DNA of 64,000 nt, taken from positions 28,126,792 through 28,190,791 of the forward strand of contig OW387135.1 of the NCBI GenBank assembly GCA_936440205.1, read 5' to 3'. The stretch comes from Lepidonotus clava. Its lineage: Eukaryota; Annelida; Polychaeta; Phyllodocida; Polynoidae. The notes beneath the pieces are model-generated. The model was not told the DNA's origin. It searched no databases and saw only the letters and a program-made list of their open reading frames with translations. This document shows, one piece after another, positions 8,401 to 18,230 of the stretch. The first letter of the stretch is position 1; the number at the start of each line of letters is the position of its first letter. Made by a program: the position numbers and the translations under genes.

Positions 8401-11249
8401 AACGCCCCCCCCCCCCCCCCTTTCTAGAATTCCTGGATCCGCCCCTGCTTAACACCAGGTGGCGACTTAGTTACCCTATTGGACCGTCACCTATAGCCGG
8501 ATGATGTACCTGAATGTACAACGTTGATTGATGTAGAAAGCTTTTTTTTATATTATGTTTTCATTTTACCTACTAAGGACCATTTCCTTAAAGTTCAGCA
8601 ACTGTAATGTAATTAGATTTTTTATGATATCACAATTGCTTTGTGTTAATGACGAGCTCATGTTTATGATGTAGCAGAGGTAAAATATCTATGATAATGA
8701 ATGGTTTATGGACAAAAAAAGATCGCTTTATATGTAAAATTGTACATTCACTTTTTTTGATATGCCTTCTATTGTCCGCTGTGATTAAATGACAATTATT
8801 CCCTTTTCCGTCCCCAAGGATCCTGGGTCACAGTGGCCAGCCCGTACAGGACATTTACCGTTACAGTCAGCTGGACGACCCCCTCGACATCTTAGAGAAG
8901 ACCCTGGTGTGGGGGCACCTCGCCCCGACCGCGCCCGACACCTTAGGTTAGTAAACATTAGATCTATACCCATACGTTAGAAACTATAGAGGTTTCAGAA
9001 AGCAAAACGAAATTCGATCCATTAACAAGTCTCATAACCTTCCAGTCCTAACTGAACTTATATATCCAAATTTAGGAACACTTTGCTACTTTTAAAGGCG
9101 TAGATTCAGGAAATTACCTTCGTGATTGCCCCCTGTATGGTCGTGCATATTTTAGAAACAAGTTTTAGTCTTGTCACCGTTAACGTTATCGGTGATATGA
9201 TATCTTCCTCGCATTCCTGTGATTCAATTTCACTGAAAAATGTACCAGACGTGTACAGACTAAGTTGTGTATAGTGTTATATATATTTGTATTTCATCCG
9301 ATTGTGTGTAAGGAACACAGAGACGGGCGGATTTTGACTGTGTTGTAAAATACCTAATTTTCATAATTATATATTCACCTTTTCATGTAATTAGCGGAAA
9401 AACTGTGGTCAACCCCGAAGATTATTGCAATAAAACACTTGAAAAAAAAAAAGTTTACCAGACAGGATTCAAATATATATACGTTTTTACCTCGATAAGT
9501 GACCACCTCAGCAATGCAATGATTTTGGCTGGAAGCTGGGCGCCGCCTCTTTTTGTGTATCCTACAATTTTTGGTACATGTTTTTGCTACTGAACCTTTA
9601 TTCAGCACGGCATAAACCAACAATACCCATTCTACTCTCTACCCCAGCCTCGAAACGCTTCTGACAGCTATTGACAGCCATATTGATTGAATGAATCATT
9701 GTGCCCAAGTGTGAAAAAAACTTGTCCTTTACCGCAAGGTCATTACTTAAGTGTGGATCGTTCAGTTGGCCTTTGGGGCCTAAAGGACAATGGATTACAT
9801 GTCAAATCTCGTCTGTAAGAAATATTTCATCTTGGACGTGTTGAAACGGGCCCTAAGCGTTGATTTCCTGATGTGATGACTGGTCAGGGAGAGCGTTGGG
9901 CGTGTTCACTGAAGTGGAAAGACCAATCAGGCGTAATACACCATCACGACCAATCGTTTACATGGTCATTGCGGCATGAAACAATCACCAAGAATATATG
10001 ATTTATTTTTCTAGAAATTTGTATATCAAGCTTTCCGTGACATAGGCTTTTCTAGCAGATTACGGACATACAAATTGTCTGTGACAGTAGGCCTGCATGT
10101 AGTCTTTTTTTCACTTTAGATGCATAACACTGATTGTATAAAAAATGGTCCTATACAATCTGAGTAGTATGACATCGAGATAAATGATTTAAAATATAGG
10201 TTTTCGTCTGGTATTTGACACGCTGTGCAATAGAAGTAGTCTTTATCATACATCCATGTGCACAAGTTTGCCACTAGGAGACGTGAACGACTCTCAGTTA
10301 GTATTGGCATTTCCCACTAGGCGACGCGTTTGTAAAACGTTTTAGTAATGCTCTTCTCACTGCCACATCAATAGTTTTAGTGCCTCAGGGCACTTTTATA
10401 ACTTAATAGGTCCATGAAGTATTTCTACAGAAAACACCTAATTTTCCAAGAAACTAATTTGAAACTGAATTCGAAACGGAAAAACAATTACATATCTGAT
10501 ATACATAGTTTTGTTACGAGTTATATGTCATGGTCCTAGTTTTTAAAAGCTTAAGAATTATGATAACTACTCATAAAAAGAGCTTAACTCGTGTATCCAT
10601 CAATTTTATCAAATTGTTTCTAAATTAAGCACAGTTTAGATGTTCTCATCGTGCGGTTTGTGTAACTGCCAACTTTATGATTTACGATACCGCAATTCGT
10701 CCTCTCAATACGGAAAGGTTGTGACTAATACGCACAAGTTCACCTTATTGCACTGAGGAGGACGGTATAACCTTCATGTAAGGCACGGTAGATAAAAAAA
10801 ACAAAAGTGTACGGTGTGTCTTGCTGTTTGCAAAATTTAGCTGTTCAATTTTGAGCCTACTTGGTGCATGATGTTGGTAAGCTTTCGTTTATGTTAAATG
10901 TACGATTTACCGGGAGTACTTTATTTTTGTAAAGAGATGATAGTATGAATAAAAAAGAAAAAAGAAAATGTCCGGGATCCCGCCCACACATCCAACAAAT
11001 ACTTGTGTAGAACAACAATCATTTTTTAACCATTTGACCGGTTGCTGCACTTTGCACACATTACGTTGTCCTTTGTATATCAATAAGAACAGGCCCATAT
11101 ATACATATACTTATTGTACGAGTGTTCATTCTGTGCGTCTTCCCCAGGCTGCTACCCATACTATGACGAGGACCCGTTCATTCTAAAGGAGACCCCTCAC
11201 GTCTACTTCAGTGCCAACCACGACAAGTTCTCCACTAAGGTCTTTGAAG
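5310..11249 (+). CDS. POLD2: POLD2, DNA polymerase delta subunit 2 (B subunit), eight internal exons
   Basis: POLD2 is the B subunit of replicative DNA polymerase delta. It bridges the catalytic POLD1 C-terminus to POLD3 and supports leading- and lagging-strand synthesis and repair in the nucleus. Exons lie at 5310-5431, 5834-5957, 6282-6402, 6890-7085, 7490-7570, 8025-8182, 8819-8946 and 11148-11249, all with GT..AG borders and joining in phase. Blocks matching the family include [28 protein letters not shown] (OB fold), [56 protein letters not shown] and [13 protein letters not shown] (phosphoesterase-like domain, catalytically dead in eukaryotic B subunits). The N-terminal exon(s), about 80 residues, and the C-terminal exon, about 45 residues, are not seen. 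The first three exons are AT-richer in codon use than the later five. Confidence 0.95.
5432..5833 (+). other. POLD2: POLD2 intron with a T(24) tract
   Basis: 402-bp intron. Positions 5698-5721 are an uninterrupted run of 24 T. The tract is over 100 bases from the acceptor (GTTGCAG, ending 5833), so it is not the splicing pyrimidine tract; it looks like a simple repeat or the A-tail of a retroposed remnant on the other strand. Confidence 0.6.
5834..5957 (+). CDS. POLD2: POLD2 exon B
   Basis: 124 bp, acceptor TTGTTGCAG, donor GTAAGA. It encodes [19 protein letters not shown], then [22 protein letters not shown], and leaves one base (G) for the next codon. This is the most diagnostic block of the OB fold: human has [18 protein letters not shown]. 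An open frame reads on into the intron, which is not significant. Confidence 0.95.
6282..6402 (+). CDS. POLD2: POLD2 exon C
   Basis: 121 bp, acceptor TTTCACTTCAG, donor GTACGT. The first two bases complete a glycine, then [18 protein letters not shown] and [18 protein letters not shown] follow. It corresponds to human [22 protein letters not shown]. Compared with human it has a few extra acidic residues (HDDDRG) in a surface loop. It ends two bases into a lysine codon. Confidence 0.93.
6403..6889 (+). other. POLD2: POLD2 intron, no recognised element
   Basis: 487-bp AT-rich intron with an A-rich run near 6570-6583. The leftward open frame at 6664-6855 resembles nothing. Confidence 0.5.
6890..7085 (+). 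CDS. POLD2: POLD2 exon D
   Basis: 196 bp, acceptor CGTCCATAG, donor GTGAAC. One base completes the lysine, then 65 codons follow: [65 protein letters not shown]. It opens the phosphoesterase-like domain. The poly-glycine loop of human POLD2 (GLGLGGGGGES) is shorter here ([10 protein letters not shown]). Codon use is clearly GC-richer than in exons A-C. A copy of the palindrome GAGCAGCTC (7001-7009) lies within the serine codons. Confidence 0.95.
7225..7348. mobile_element. Foldback (inverted-repeat) MITE-like element in a POLD2 intron
   Basis: The left arm ACTTTTCTGGGC (7225-7236) is repeated exactly inverted as GCCCAGAAAAGT (7337-7348). The match continues inward with moderate divergence (GGGTTCCAGC..TAGGTTAT against GGGTGCCAGC..TAGGTTAT) to give arms of about 55 bp round a very short loop. 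There is no coding capacity. It would form a near full-length hairpin in the POLD2 transcript between exons D and E. The superfamily cannot be assigned because no clear target duplication is visible. Confidence 0.65.
7490..7570 (+). CDS. POLD2: POLD2 exon E
   Basis: 81 bp, acceptor TTGTATTCCAG, donor GTGAGT. It encodes exactly 27 codons, [19 protein letters not shown] then DDFLVQLT, matching human [27 protein letters not shown]. Phase 0 at both ends. Confidence 0.95.
7571..8024 (+). other. POLD2: POLD2 intron, no recognised element
   Basis: 454-bp AT-rich intron. Its acceptor is the pyrimidine-rich GTTCCACCCCCCAG ending at 8024. The open frame at 7730-7915 shows no resemblance to a protein family. 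Confidence 0.5.
8025..8182 (+). CDS. POLD2: POLD2 exon F
   Basis: 158 bp, donor GTGAGG. It encodes [40 protein letters not shown] and [12 protein letters not shown] plus two bases of an arginine codon. It matches human [33 protein letters not shown], the most conserved part of the phosphoesterase-like domain. Strongly GC-rich third positions. Confidence 0.96.
8282..8447. mobile_element. hAT-like MITE with G-run/C-run arms in a POLD2 intron
   Basis: Left end CAGGGACGGATCC (from 8280) and right end GGATCCGCCCCTG (to 8447) form a nearly perfect terminal inverted repeat with CAGGG ends, as in hAT elements. CTTAACA occurs directly on both sides (8275-8281 and 8448-8454), consistent with a 7-8 bp target duplication. 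The arms contain a run of 12 G (8298-8309) and a run of 16 C (8405-8420), which can pair. There is no coding capacity; an open frame across it is a shadow. Confidence 0.65.
8455..8818 (+). other. POLD2: Rest of the POLD2 intron before exon G
   Basis: AT-rich, no gene-like content. Ends in the acceptor CCGTCCCCAAG at 8818. Confidence 0.5.
8819..8946 (+). CDS. POLD2: POLD2 exon G
   Basis: 128 bp, donor GTTAGT. One base finishes the arginine codon, then [40 protein letters not shown] and TL follow, plus one base of the next glycine. It matches human [36 protein letters not shown]. The GHSGQ turn and APTAPDTL are family hallmarks. Confidence 0.95.
8947..11147 (+). other. POLD2: Long POLD2 intron (2.2 kb)
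   Basis: AT-rich with no recognised gene or element. A short motif CCACTAGG(A/C)GACG occurs twice about 40 bp apart (near 10274 and 10314). The intron ends in the acceptor TCTTCCCCAG at 11147. Several 60-80 codon open frames on both strands have no family resemblance. Confidence 0.5.
11148..11249 (+). CDS. POLD2: POLD2 exon H (last recognised)
   Basis: 102 bp, acceptor CTTCCCCAG, donor GTTGGT. Two bases complete the glycine, then [20 protein letters not shown] and [13 protein letters not shown] follow, plus one base. It matches human [32 protein letters not shown]. If not spliced, the frame would stop four codons on (GWY stop), so a further exon of phase 1 is needed to supply the usual end (human ..GPEDQTVLLVTVPDFS and 35 more residues). 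I do not find that exon downstream. Confidence 0.93.
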
Positions 11250-12604
11250 GTTGGTACTAACTTGAACCTCATCTCCATCGTTGTCTCTTTTTTGTGTGGC
11301 TTATTCTCTTTCAGTTCCTGTTGCCATGAGGTCATTTAATATTTGTTTGTCAAACAGCTTCTTACCTTAAAGGTTGCAAGATGATTTGGGAAAATATTTA
11401 TGTTCAGATTTTGAAATTCACGTGTATATTGAAGGGTGAATTTTGCCGATATTTCGATCATGGATAGTATATGTTGACATCTTTTTATGGTGCCGGACAG
11501 GATAAATGCTTATTATATGATTCAGCTTGCATAGAACCACATTAGGGTACTCGGATCTCACGAGGTGGGATAGGATGAATATATGTTTAGAAAAAAGTAT
11601 TCTTGCCAGTATCTGAACCCCAATGTAAACGATCCTAGAAAGTTGCAAAAATATAATTTACCATGGTTAGGAAGGTGGATTGACAAGACCAGATTATGTA
11701 GTTCTTCTTCGGTTCAAATAACAATACATGCAGATTATGTGTCTCTCGTAGTACCAGAATATGATTAACCCGATTCAGAACTAGGAACAGAAGCCATGTA
11801 GACATATACATTTGCGATATTTTGACATGGTAGACATGAGTCTTTTTTTTTTTAAATCTGTCTAAAAACCGTGGACGAACAAATTGATATTTATGATTCA
11901 TATTTTTAATCTTTTTAATTGAAAAAGGTAACTTTGGTCATAAGTACAATTGACCATTTGAAAGCAACACATGTCCGTCTTTCTTTAAGTCTGGTTCAAA
12001 TGTTTGCACTTTTGCCATTTTAAAAGCCAGAAAAAGCTAGCTTTCCTGGAAGTTCAGACCAGAGACCAGGAAAACATCAGAACCATTTGTGGTCTCCTTT
12101 AAGGATTAGTTCCTTGAGATCTTAAGGGTTTTAAGAGAAGCGCCCCCTCCCTCCCTCGGTTTTACACAAACAGAACAAGTTGGCGTAGGGGATTCTGTTA
12201 AATGACCGTAACCAGGGCAAATGAGGTTTACGTCATCGTAGCTTTAAAAAGGACGCGTCAGTTTCATTTAAATCCTATGCACCGTCTTCCGCGTCATTGC
12301 AATTCGGCACATATTTTGAGATACACATATAAAAACATTAGAATGTAGTATATGGATAGCTACATTTTGTAATTAAAAATTTTGTTGCTCATGGATAGCT
12401 ACTTTTAGTAATTTGAAAAACGAAAAAAACACTATTTTTTCCTGCTTACATTACATAGTGTTTTTAAGTTTTAAGTTTTGTAATTTCCCCTACTATATTT
12501 TAGAAATGAAGTGTAGTCTGTGTGTTGGTACCTTTACGCTGTTAGCTCTACAGCTGGCCTTGATAAAGTTAAAAAGCAATAAATTCTCGATTTTAATCTA
12601 AATG
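11250..12604. other. AT-rich DNA after POLD2 exon H
   Basis: No coding sequence recognised on either strand; the missing POLD2 terminal exon was sought here without success. One small imperfect duplication, ATGGATAGCTAC plus about 10 bases, occurs at 12352-12374 and 12391-12413. Confidence 0.45.
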
Positions 12605-12860
12605 GCTTCTTAATCAACTTATCGCCTCGTGGAGGCTGCTTAAGCACAGTGGGCGATCCCTGACACATAATACTTGACATTAAATCCCTCTCACCAGTCA
12701 CACAAGGACTATCAATTATCTAATCCAGCTCGCACCAACGAAAAATGTCAGACACCTTCAAGTGCTTAAAAAGCCGCCGTACTTGCGTGAGGGGGAAAGC
12801 AATTAATGTGGGCAATGCTGCTTTGTGTAGGTGCCCAACGTGTGTGATGTTTTGACCATA
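12605..12860. promoter_or_regulatory. Candidate enhancer-like block (NK2 and homeodomain-type sites)
   Basis: A higher-complexity island in AT-rich DNA. It contains CTAATCC (bicoid/Otx type), TTCAAGTGCTTAA (NK2 type), GCAATTAATG (homeodomain core) and several CAAT/ATTG cores. There is no open frame. Known site types are seen; enhancer function is inference. Confidence 0.3.
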
Positions 12861-12899
12861 AATCTACTTTTACAGCTATTCTTTAAAGTGGACCTTTTT

Positions 12900-13440
12900 G
12901 TATAGCGTCTCCTTGATTGAAGTGTGGCCGGTTAACCCGAGCCCCACCTAGCGTCACAAACCATGCTTACCACGTGGAAATATAAATCTCAGGAAAAAAG
13001 AGAACAGAAAAGTGAGAGAAATAAGTGGATTCTTCGCGCCCTTGAGTGGCTGATGATCTCAGCGCGCGATTATTTATCCGGCTAAGTAGGGGTGGGGCTT
13101 AGCGGCCGCTTTACATAGCCGCGCGCGGGTCGTGTATCATTACGCGCTATATGCAGGTGAGGTGAAATATTAATCATGCACGGCGACTGGTGTTTGACTC
13201 GGGGGATGAGGGCTGTAAAGTGCAGGCTGGCCGCTACTGGCCAATAACTGTCACCAAGCCCGCCCCGAAGGCCCCTGAAAAATGCCACGCCATTAGATGG
13301 CGCTGCGCACACCCACACACCCACGTGGTCTGACGTCACAGCTGGGGACAATGCGCATGCGCGTGACGTCAGGATCAATCGGGACCTGCGCACTGCGCTT
13401 TGTGACTGTTGTTTGTGTAGGAGGGGAAGTGGGAGGTAAT
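12900..13440. promoter_or_regulatory. CpG-rich promoter-like island with NRF1 and CRE sites
   Basis: GC-rich and CpG-rich. It contains two TGACGTCA palindromes (13331-13338 and 13364-13371) flanking the NRF1-type palindrome GCGCATGCGC (13353-13362), plus CCACGTGG E-boxes near 12970 and 13321. NRF1 next to CRE is a common layout of constitutive animal promoters. No coding exon is recognisable on either side, so the transcript and its direction are unknown. The open frame at 13082-13393 (leftward) has no family match. Confidence 0.4.
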
Positions 13441-16085
13441 TGGGAAGTATAGTGGGGGTGGCAACGGGTGGGTGGTCAACTTTTGTTTTGTTTCTTTTAT
13501 GCTTTATTTTCTCGGGGTTAGGCTCGAGCTATTGCAAGATACTTGCCACATGCCCATGCTATGGGGTTTCTATAGGCTTAATTCCCCCTATTCTATTAAA
13601 AAAAACAATGGCTAAAATATATGAAATATACATACAAATAAAAAAAATAATATATGTAATAAAAAAAAAACACCAGAAAATATCCAAAAGAACCCACATC
13701 TTCAGGACTGGTCACAATTAGATCTGTGCACTATTTTCCATTTTTAATCCACGAAGCCTTGCTGCTCTGGGTATCGGGTCGTATTTGATTGAAGGTCCCT
13801 GCGTTAACTTAAAGCCCTAGAGACATCATTGTGGAGAAAGTGTTCATATTAAACTAAAAGAAAAGAAATACATACAGTATGTAGCTTCATCCTTTATTCA
13901 AGATAAAGATCATTGTAAACTAATGCACTGGGGCCTGGCGGTAAGACAATATACTGAGGTTACGATATATGATTGGGTCTAACATGTCAGTGAATTGAAA
14001 TAATTGACTTAACACCTTGGCTTGCCTAAAGGTAATTGTGTTTCCAGCATGTGAGCTTATTATTGACTTTGCAATATTATTTGAGACTTGATGTTTTAAA
14101 GACTCACACATATAGTATACTGACTATCTATTCTCCTATACGATTATGTCAACGAGTCTTCCAACAGCAAATGCATGAATAATACTCTGTAATACACGTT
14201 GCCTCTGGAGGAGGTGTTGATATACTAATACCTATATATATTGTATGTCGGGCCAGGCCCGGTTGGTGTTCCGATCAGCGTCCACCCCTCACCCCTCCCG
14301 CCCCACCCCTAACACCTTGTCCCCCTGTCCATATATTGACATTGATTTCCTACCGCCCATTGCCTTGTTTATATAGGGTGGGCCCAGCGCGGCTGTCCCC
14401 TGGGTCCCTCTGCTTAGTCCACGCCCCATCCCGTATCCTATACCTAGGCCGCCACTTAGGCCTAACAAAATAATTGCTGTGTTCAGGTAATCTGACTTAT
14501 CCTGACATTTTGGTCCTAACCTAACACTTTTTGGTGAACATTTTTCAAAAATAAATACCCATAAAAATAACAAAAAATAAAAAAATAAAAAAGACTTAAA
14601 GGACAGTGGATGTCACATATTTAAATCAAATAGAGTTGTATTTCAGATGCTAGAAATGGTTGTAGAGGGGTCTGCGGTTATCTTTTCAAGAGTGCCTGAG
14701 TCTATTTGTGTTAGTCTTTTGAAAAACAAATCGACTTACATAACCTATTTTTTCGAGCTATTTTACCTGAACACAATTATCTATTTTTATTGGCCGTATA
14801 CGCCCTTCCGAGGTTGTAGTCACACCACGTAGCCCGTACCTCTACGACCTTGGGCAAACAACCCCCACTCCTTATACCCAGTCTAGGGTGTTTACTTGAC
14901 TTTACAAACCATCCTTTGTGACTGTCATTGAGGTCCTATATTTCCTCTAATCCTCACTCATGCGTTTCCTGAAGTGGGTAACCTTTTCCATGTACTACTA
15001 CCACTGTTCGCCCTTGAACCCCGTCACCGATCCCATCGTTGTTAGTTTCCCTTCCGTTTAACCCATAAAACGACCTTGTCCACAACAATCCGGATTTCAA
15101 TCCAGAACCCTGTGATATCGGGCCCCTCTCTCTGACGTACGTTCACCGCCCCTATTGGTTGGCGCTATCAGTGATAACGTATCAGTAGGGAGCTGTGACC
15201 GCACACCCCCTACGCCATGGCCCTGGGGTATTGAGGGATAAATCATGTTATTAGTCCCCCGGCCCCGACCTCAGCCTTGTCAATGCTATCCTGTTAAAGT
15301 TTAGTGACAACGGTAGCGGTATGGGGGAACCACCGGCGCTGATGTACAAGGTTTGGGGTCAGACCAATCCGCCGAATGCAATGATATAAATAGTTTTAGA
15401 TTGTGTACGTGGCTAGGAGTGTCTGGCAGTGTGTGATACTATCGCTGAAAAAAACACAATAATATAAATTGTGTACACGACATACCCAATCTTCATATAA
15501 CAAAAGTACATATGTCATTTATGTATTTTCAATATCTATAGATAAGGATACTTTTCCAGAAAACTAATGTCTACCACTTTCAAAGTGAGTGTGAACAGGG
15601 TGGCCACTACATGGGGGAAGAAGTCGGGCGCAGAAAGCGACCAGGAAAACAGGGAATTGGCAATAAAACAATACTGGTCACCCTTTTTGAAGGACTAGCT
15701 AAACAGAGCATTTATATACGAAGGACAAATGACCGAATTGTTTTTCGCAGTGGTAACATATACCCAATACGCCCCCCTGAAGTCCTTTGTACCCTATACG
15801 CCCGTCCTTTACGCCCTCAGGCCCCCTGCCCTTATACCTCTACGTACGGTAGGCCCAGCGCTGATTGTTGTTGTCCGTACCCGTCGCCCCCCGCCCGCCC
15901 ATTCCGGTCACTGGAGGACGCTCCCTCCCGGCGGCCCGTGTTGCCATGCAGCACAGAACATAGAGTAAATAGGTAAACATTCCTGGAGGAACCAGTATGG
16001 TTTCCACCCAGCAGCCACCATCTCGGTCCTACCCCTTCACCATTGTCATGGCGCACCTCTGTCTCTCCTGTAGCTATAGGTTAGT
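13441..16085. other. Mixed non-coding DNA
   Basis: Contains an A-rich tract (13600-13690), a pyrimidine-rich strand near 14280-14330, and C-rich moderately GC-rich DNA over 14820-15420 and 15760-16080. A CCTATTGG (CCAAT-box) motif lies near 15150. Open frames of up to 121 codons at 15611-15976 overlap in several frames on both strands with Pro/Arg-rich products, as expected of GC-rich non-coding DNA. No gene supported. Confidence 0.4.
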
Positions 16086-16105
16086 TCCTGTATGCTTAAC
16101 TGGGG

Positions 16106-16460
16106 TGAGCGGAAAGGGCTTTAAAAATATACAATTTTTAACAGATTCCCTATCATATACAAACTCAAATTTAGAAGTATATGATTATGACCCATTCTGT
16201 TTCTCATAAGATTTTATGGTGACACAAATTTAGAAGTATTTGATCCATTCTGTTTCTCATTGGATTGTTTGGTGACCCGAATTCTGAAGGTATTTCAGAA
16301 CCGAAATTATACCATTTTTAACAGAATTTTACATATAATAATATATGGAAATTTGGGAGCGTTTGACCGTGAATAAAGTATTTATGTGGTCACACCTACA
16401 TTCCGTTTCTTATCAAATTGCTGCACATTTTTGGTGTCCCGAATCCTTAACTATTTGCCT
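16106..16460. repeat. Diverged tandem repeat, about 59-bp unit
   Basis: AAATTTAGAAGTAT, then CCATTCTGTTTCTCAT, then TGGTGAC occur in order at 16167 and again at 16226, a 59-bp period. Weaker related units follow (from about 16279 and 16350, with TTCCGTTTCTTAT and TTGGTGTCCCGAAT). A flanking sentence TATAC(A/C)ATTTTTAACAGA is also doubled (about 16126 and 16306). No coding potential. Confidence 0.6.
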
Positions 16461-16729
16461 TTAGTACCTCCCAACAGAGACATTTTTCCGGATTTTTATT
16501 GAAGTCTCATTCGCCTCAGTGTCCAATGTCAAGTATTTAACTTCCCTGTTTAAATTGTTACGGATTTTCACGAATGGCTGGTTGTAAACACTTCTGGACT
16601 GTATCTCACTCCAATCTGGGAATCCAAGGTTAGTCCCCAGCTTGCTGTTTATGTGCTAGATCATTAATTAAGTCTATAGATCTTAAATAAACGGTCTCAT
16701 TTTCTTTTATGAAGCAGGAAAGGGGGCTT

Positions 16730-17080
16730 TCTCTGTCAAGTCCTTGAAGGGCCTTGTATTATTAAAGTCGCATTTGGCCGCTCCTTCTTTGCCTGTTTCC
16801 TGGGCGCAGTCTTGGAAGTTGGGAGGTCGGAGCTCATTCCAAGTGACGCGCCGTGTTTTATGTAACTAATCGAGGGGGCTACTAAATTTAAACCAGCTCA
16901 CTACTTGTACGGCGCCGGGCCCGCCGCCGCTAGGTTCGCCGTGCGCCGTCAATGGTGGAGGATTCTCCCAGAAGTTAATTCAGGAAGTGGCTGACACAGG
17001 TATAAGATGGGAGTGAAGCCTTAATCAACCCAACACATCGCCCTCTTTTGGGGGAGGTTGTAGTGATAAGTTGAACTAGC
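16730..17080. promoter_or_regulatory. Candidate regulatory block
   Basis: GC-rich island within AT-rich DNA containing CATTCCAAG (TEAD type), CTTAATCAA and a CpG-rich segment around 16910-16950. No open frame of interest. Possible cis-regulatory module; the site names are pattern matches only. Confidence 0.25.
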
Positions 17081-17364
17081 TTGTAGAGTTATTAGAAGTA
17101 GTGGTGATTGTGGTGATGAGCGTTTTGATAGTGATTTTAATTTTGGGAGCTTCTCCTAAATCCGGTGTCCGAAGCACAAAAAGACGTCCATCCGGATTTT
17201 GTTGAAGAAGAGGTAAGTTTGGTGGACAATATGTAACACTCCTGCCCCCCCCCCCTCCTCCTTTGAGGCATACCCCCCCCCCTCCCCCCACCCAGGAGGA
17301 GCCACTCCCGGCCGGAGCCTTTATTGTGCCATTATCAAAGGTCTGCTGGAGGCGGGCCCCCATC

Positions 17365-17570
17365 AGCCCAGCGACAGGGTGATTAGCATCGATCCGCCCA
17401 GGTAATCCCGATTATCTAGCGACCCCAGGAAGTAAATCCCCTCCACGGCTGACCCCTGCCAGCACCCCTGCCGCCGCCATGGAGGGGCCGGCCCCTGATG
17501 GACACACGCTCATCCAGGGGATCCAGGCTCCGGTGATAGGACGCCGCCAGGAAAAATTTGGGAGATAATC
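17365..17570. promoter_or_regulatory. Candidate regulatory block with paired TAATCC sites
   Basis: GGTGATTAGC and GGTAATCCCGATTATC place three bicoid/Otx-type cores (GATTA/TAATC) within about 45 bp, the last joined to a GATA-like TATC. C-runs at 17245-17255 and 17274-17282 lie just upstream. Enhancer function is inferred. Confidence 0.3.
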
Positions 17571-17759
17571 GCGACGGAAAGCTTGGGTCTAACTAAGCAC
17601 TTCTACTAGTATGGGGGGAATGAGAAGGGCGGAGGGGAGGAGGGGGAGGAGTAGGGGGTGCCTGAAAGGATGGTGGAGTAATAGACTGCCGAAGGAAACT
17701 TACACAAAAATTAAACCATTTAGAAGCAAGGCAAAACACCTTGAGCCGGGGAGATTATG

Positions 17760-18230
17760 GCGGGCGTAGCACTCAACACCTTCTATTCGGTCTGGTAAAG
17801 GTTAATGTGCGTCTCTGAGCTGGAGAGGCTGCTGGAGGGGATAAGTAGGAGAAAACCGGCCAGGTCCTTTATTCTCCCCATTCAGAAATAGGCACACTGT
17901 TGTTTTGTACTTGTAGGGAGGGTGTCAGAGTAGGGGTGGGTGTCAGACACATCAAATCTCATAACAGGACACATAGCGAACCAGTGGCCAATGGGCGAAG
18001 CGTTCAGATCTGAGGACCACACAAAACATGATGCGCGCGCACTCATCAGGCCCAGCATCCGGCCCAGGTGGCGACATAATCCGCTTGTCCCCGGCCTTTC
18101 GGATGAAAGCCACTGCCCAAAGCTGAGTAAACCTGGCCCCATCTCGCCGACAACCAGCCTCAAAAGAAAGATGGCGGAGATGCTCGCCCCCTACCTGAGT
18201 TTTCCTTATTGAAGACAGCCTGACAAAATA
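17760..18230. promoter_or_regulatory. GC-rich block with YY1-type and CCAAT-type sites
   Basis: GGCCAATGGG (about 17986) is a CCAAT-box and AAAGATGGCGGAG (about 18167) matches the YY1 core AAGATGGCGG often found at transcription starts. Two overlapping open frames (leftward 17882-18163 and rightward 17940-18212) are complementary shadows in GC-rich DNA; neither resembles a known protein. Confidence 0.3.

Noticed and set aside
13408-13450. Acceptor-like TTGTTTGTGTAG as the start of the POLD2 last exon
   Set aside because: In the needed phase it reads GGEVGGNWEV then stops; no resemblance to the family.
13790-13830. GPCVNLKP followed by a stop, considered as the POLD2 C-terminus (..LVNL..)
   Set aside because: Upstream residues (AALGIGSYLIE) do not match VLLVTVPxFS and no acceptor in the right phase fits.
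15611-15976. Overlapping 121- and 79-codon open frames
   Set aside because: Two frames open over the same GC-rich stretch with Pro/Arg-rich products; expected in non-coding GC-rich DNA.
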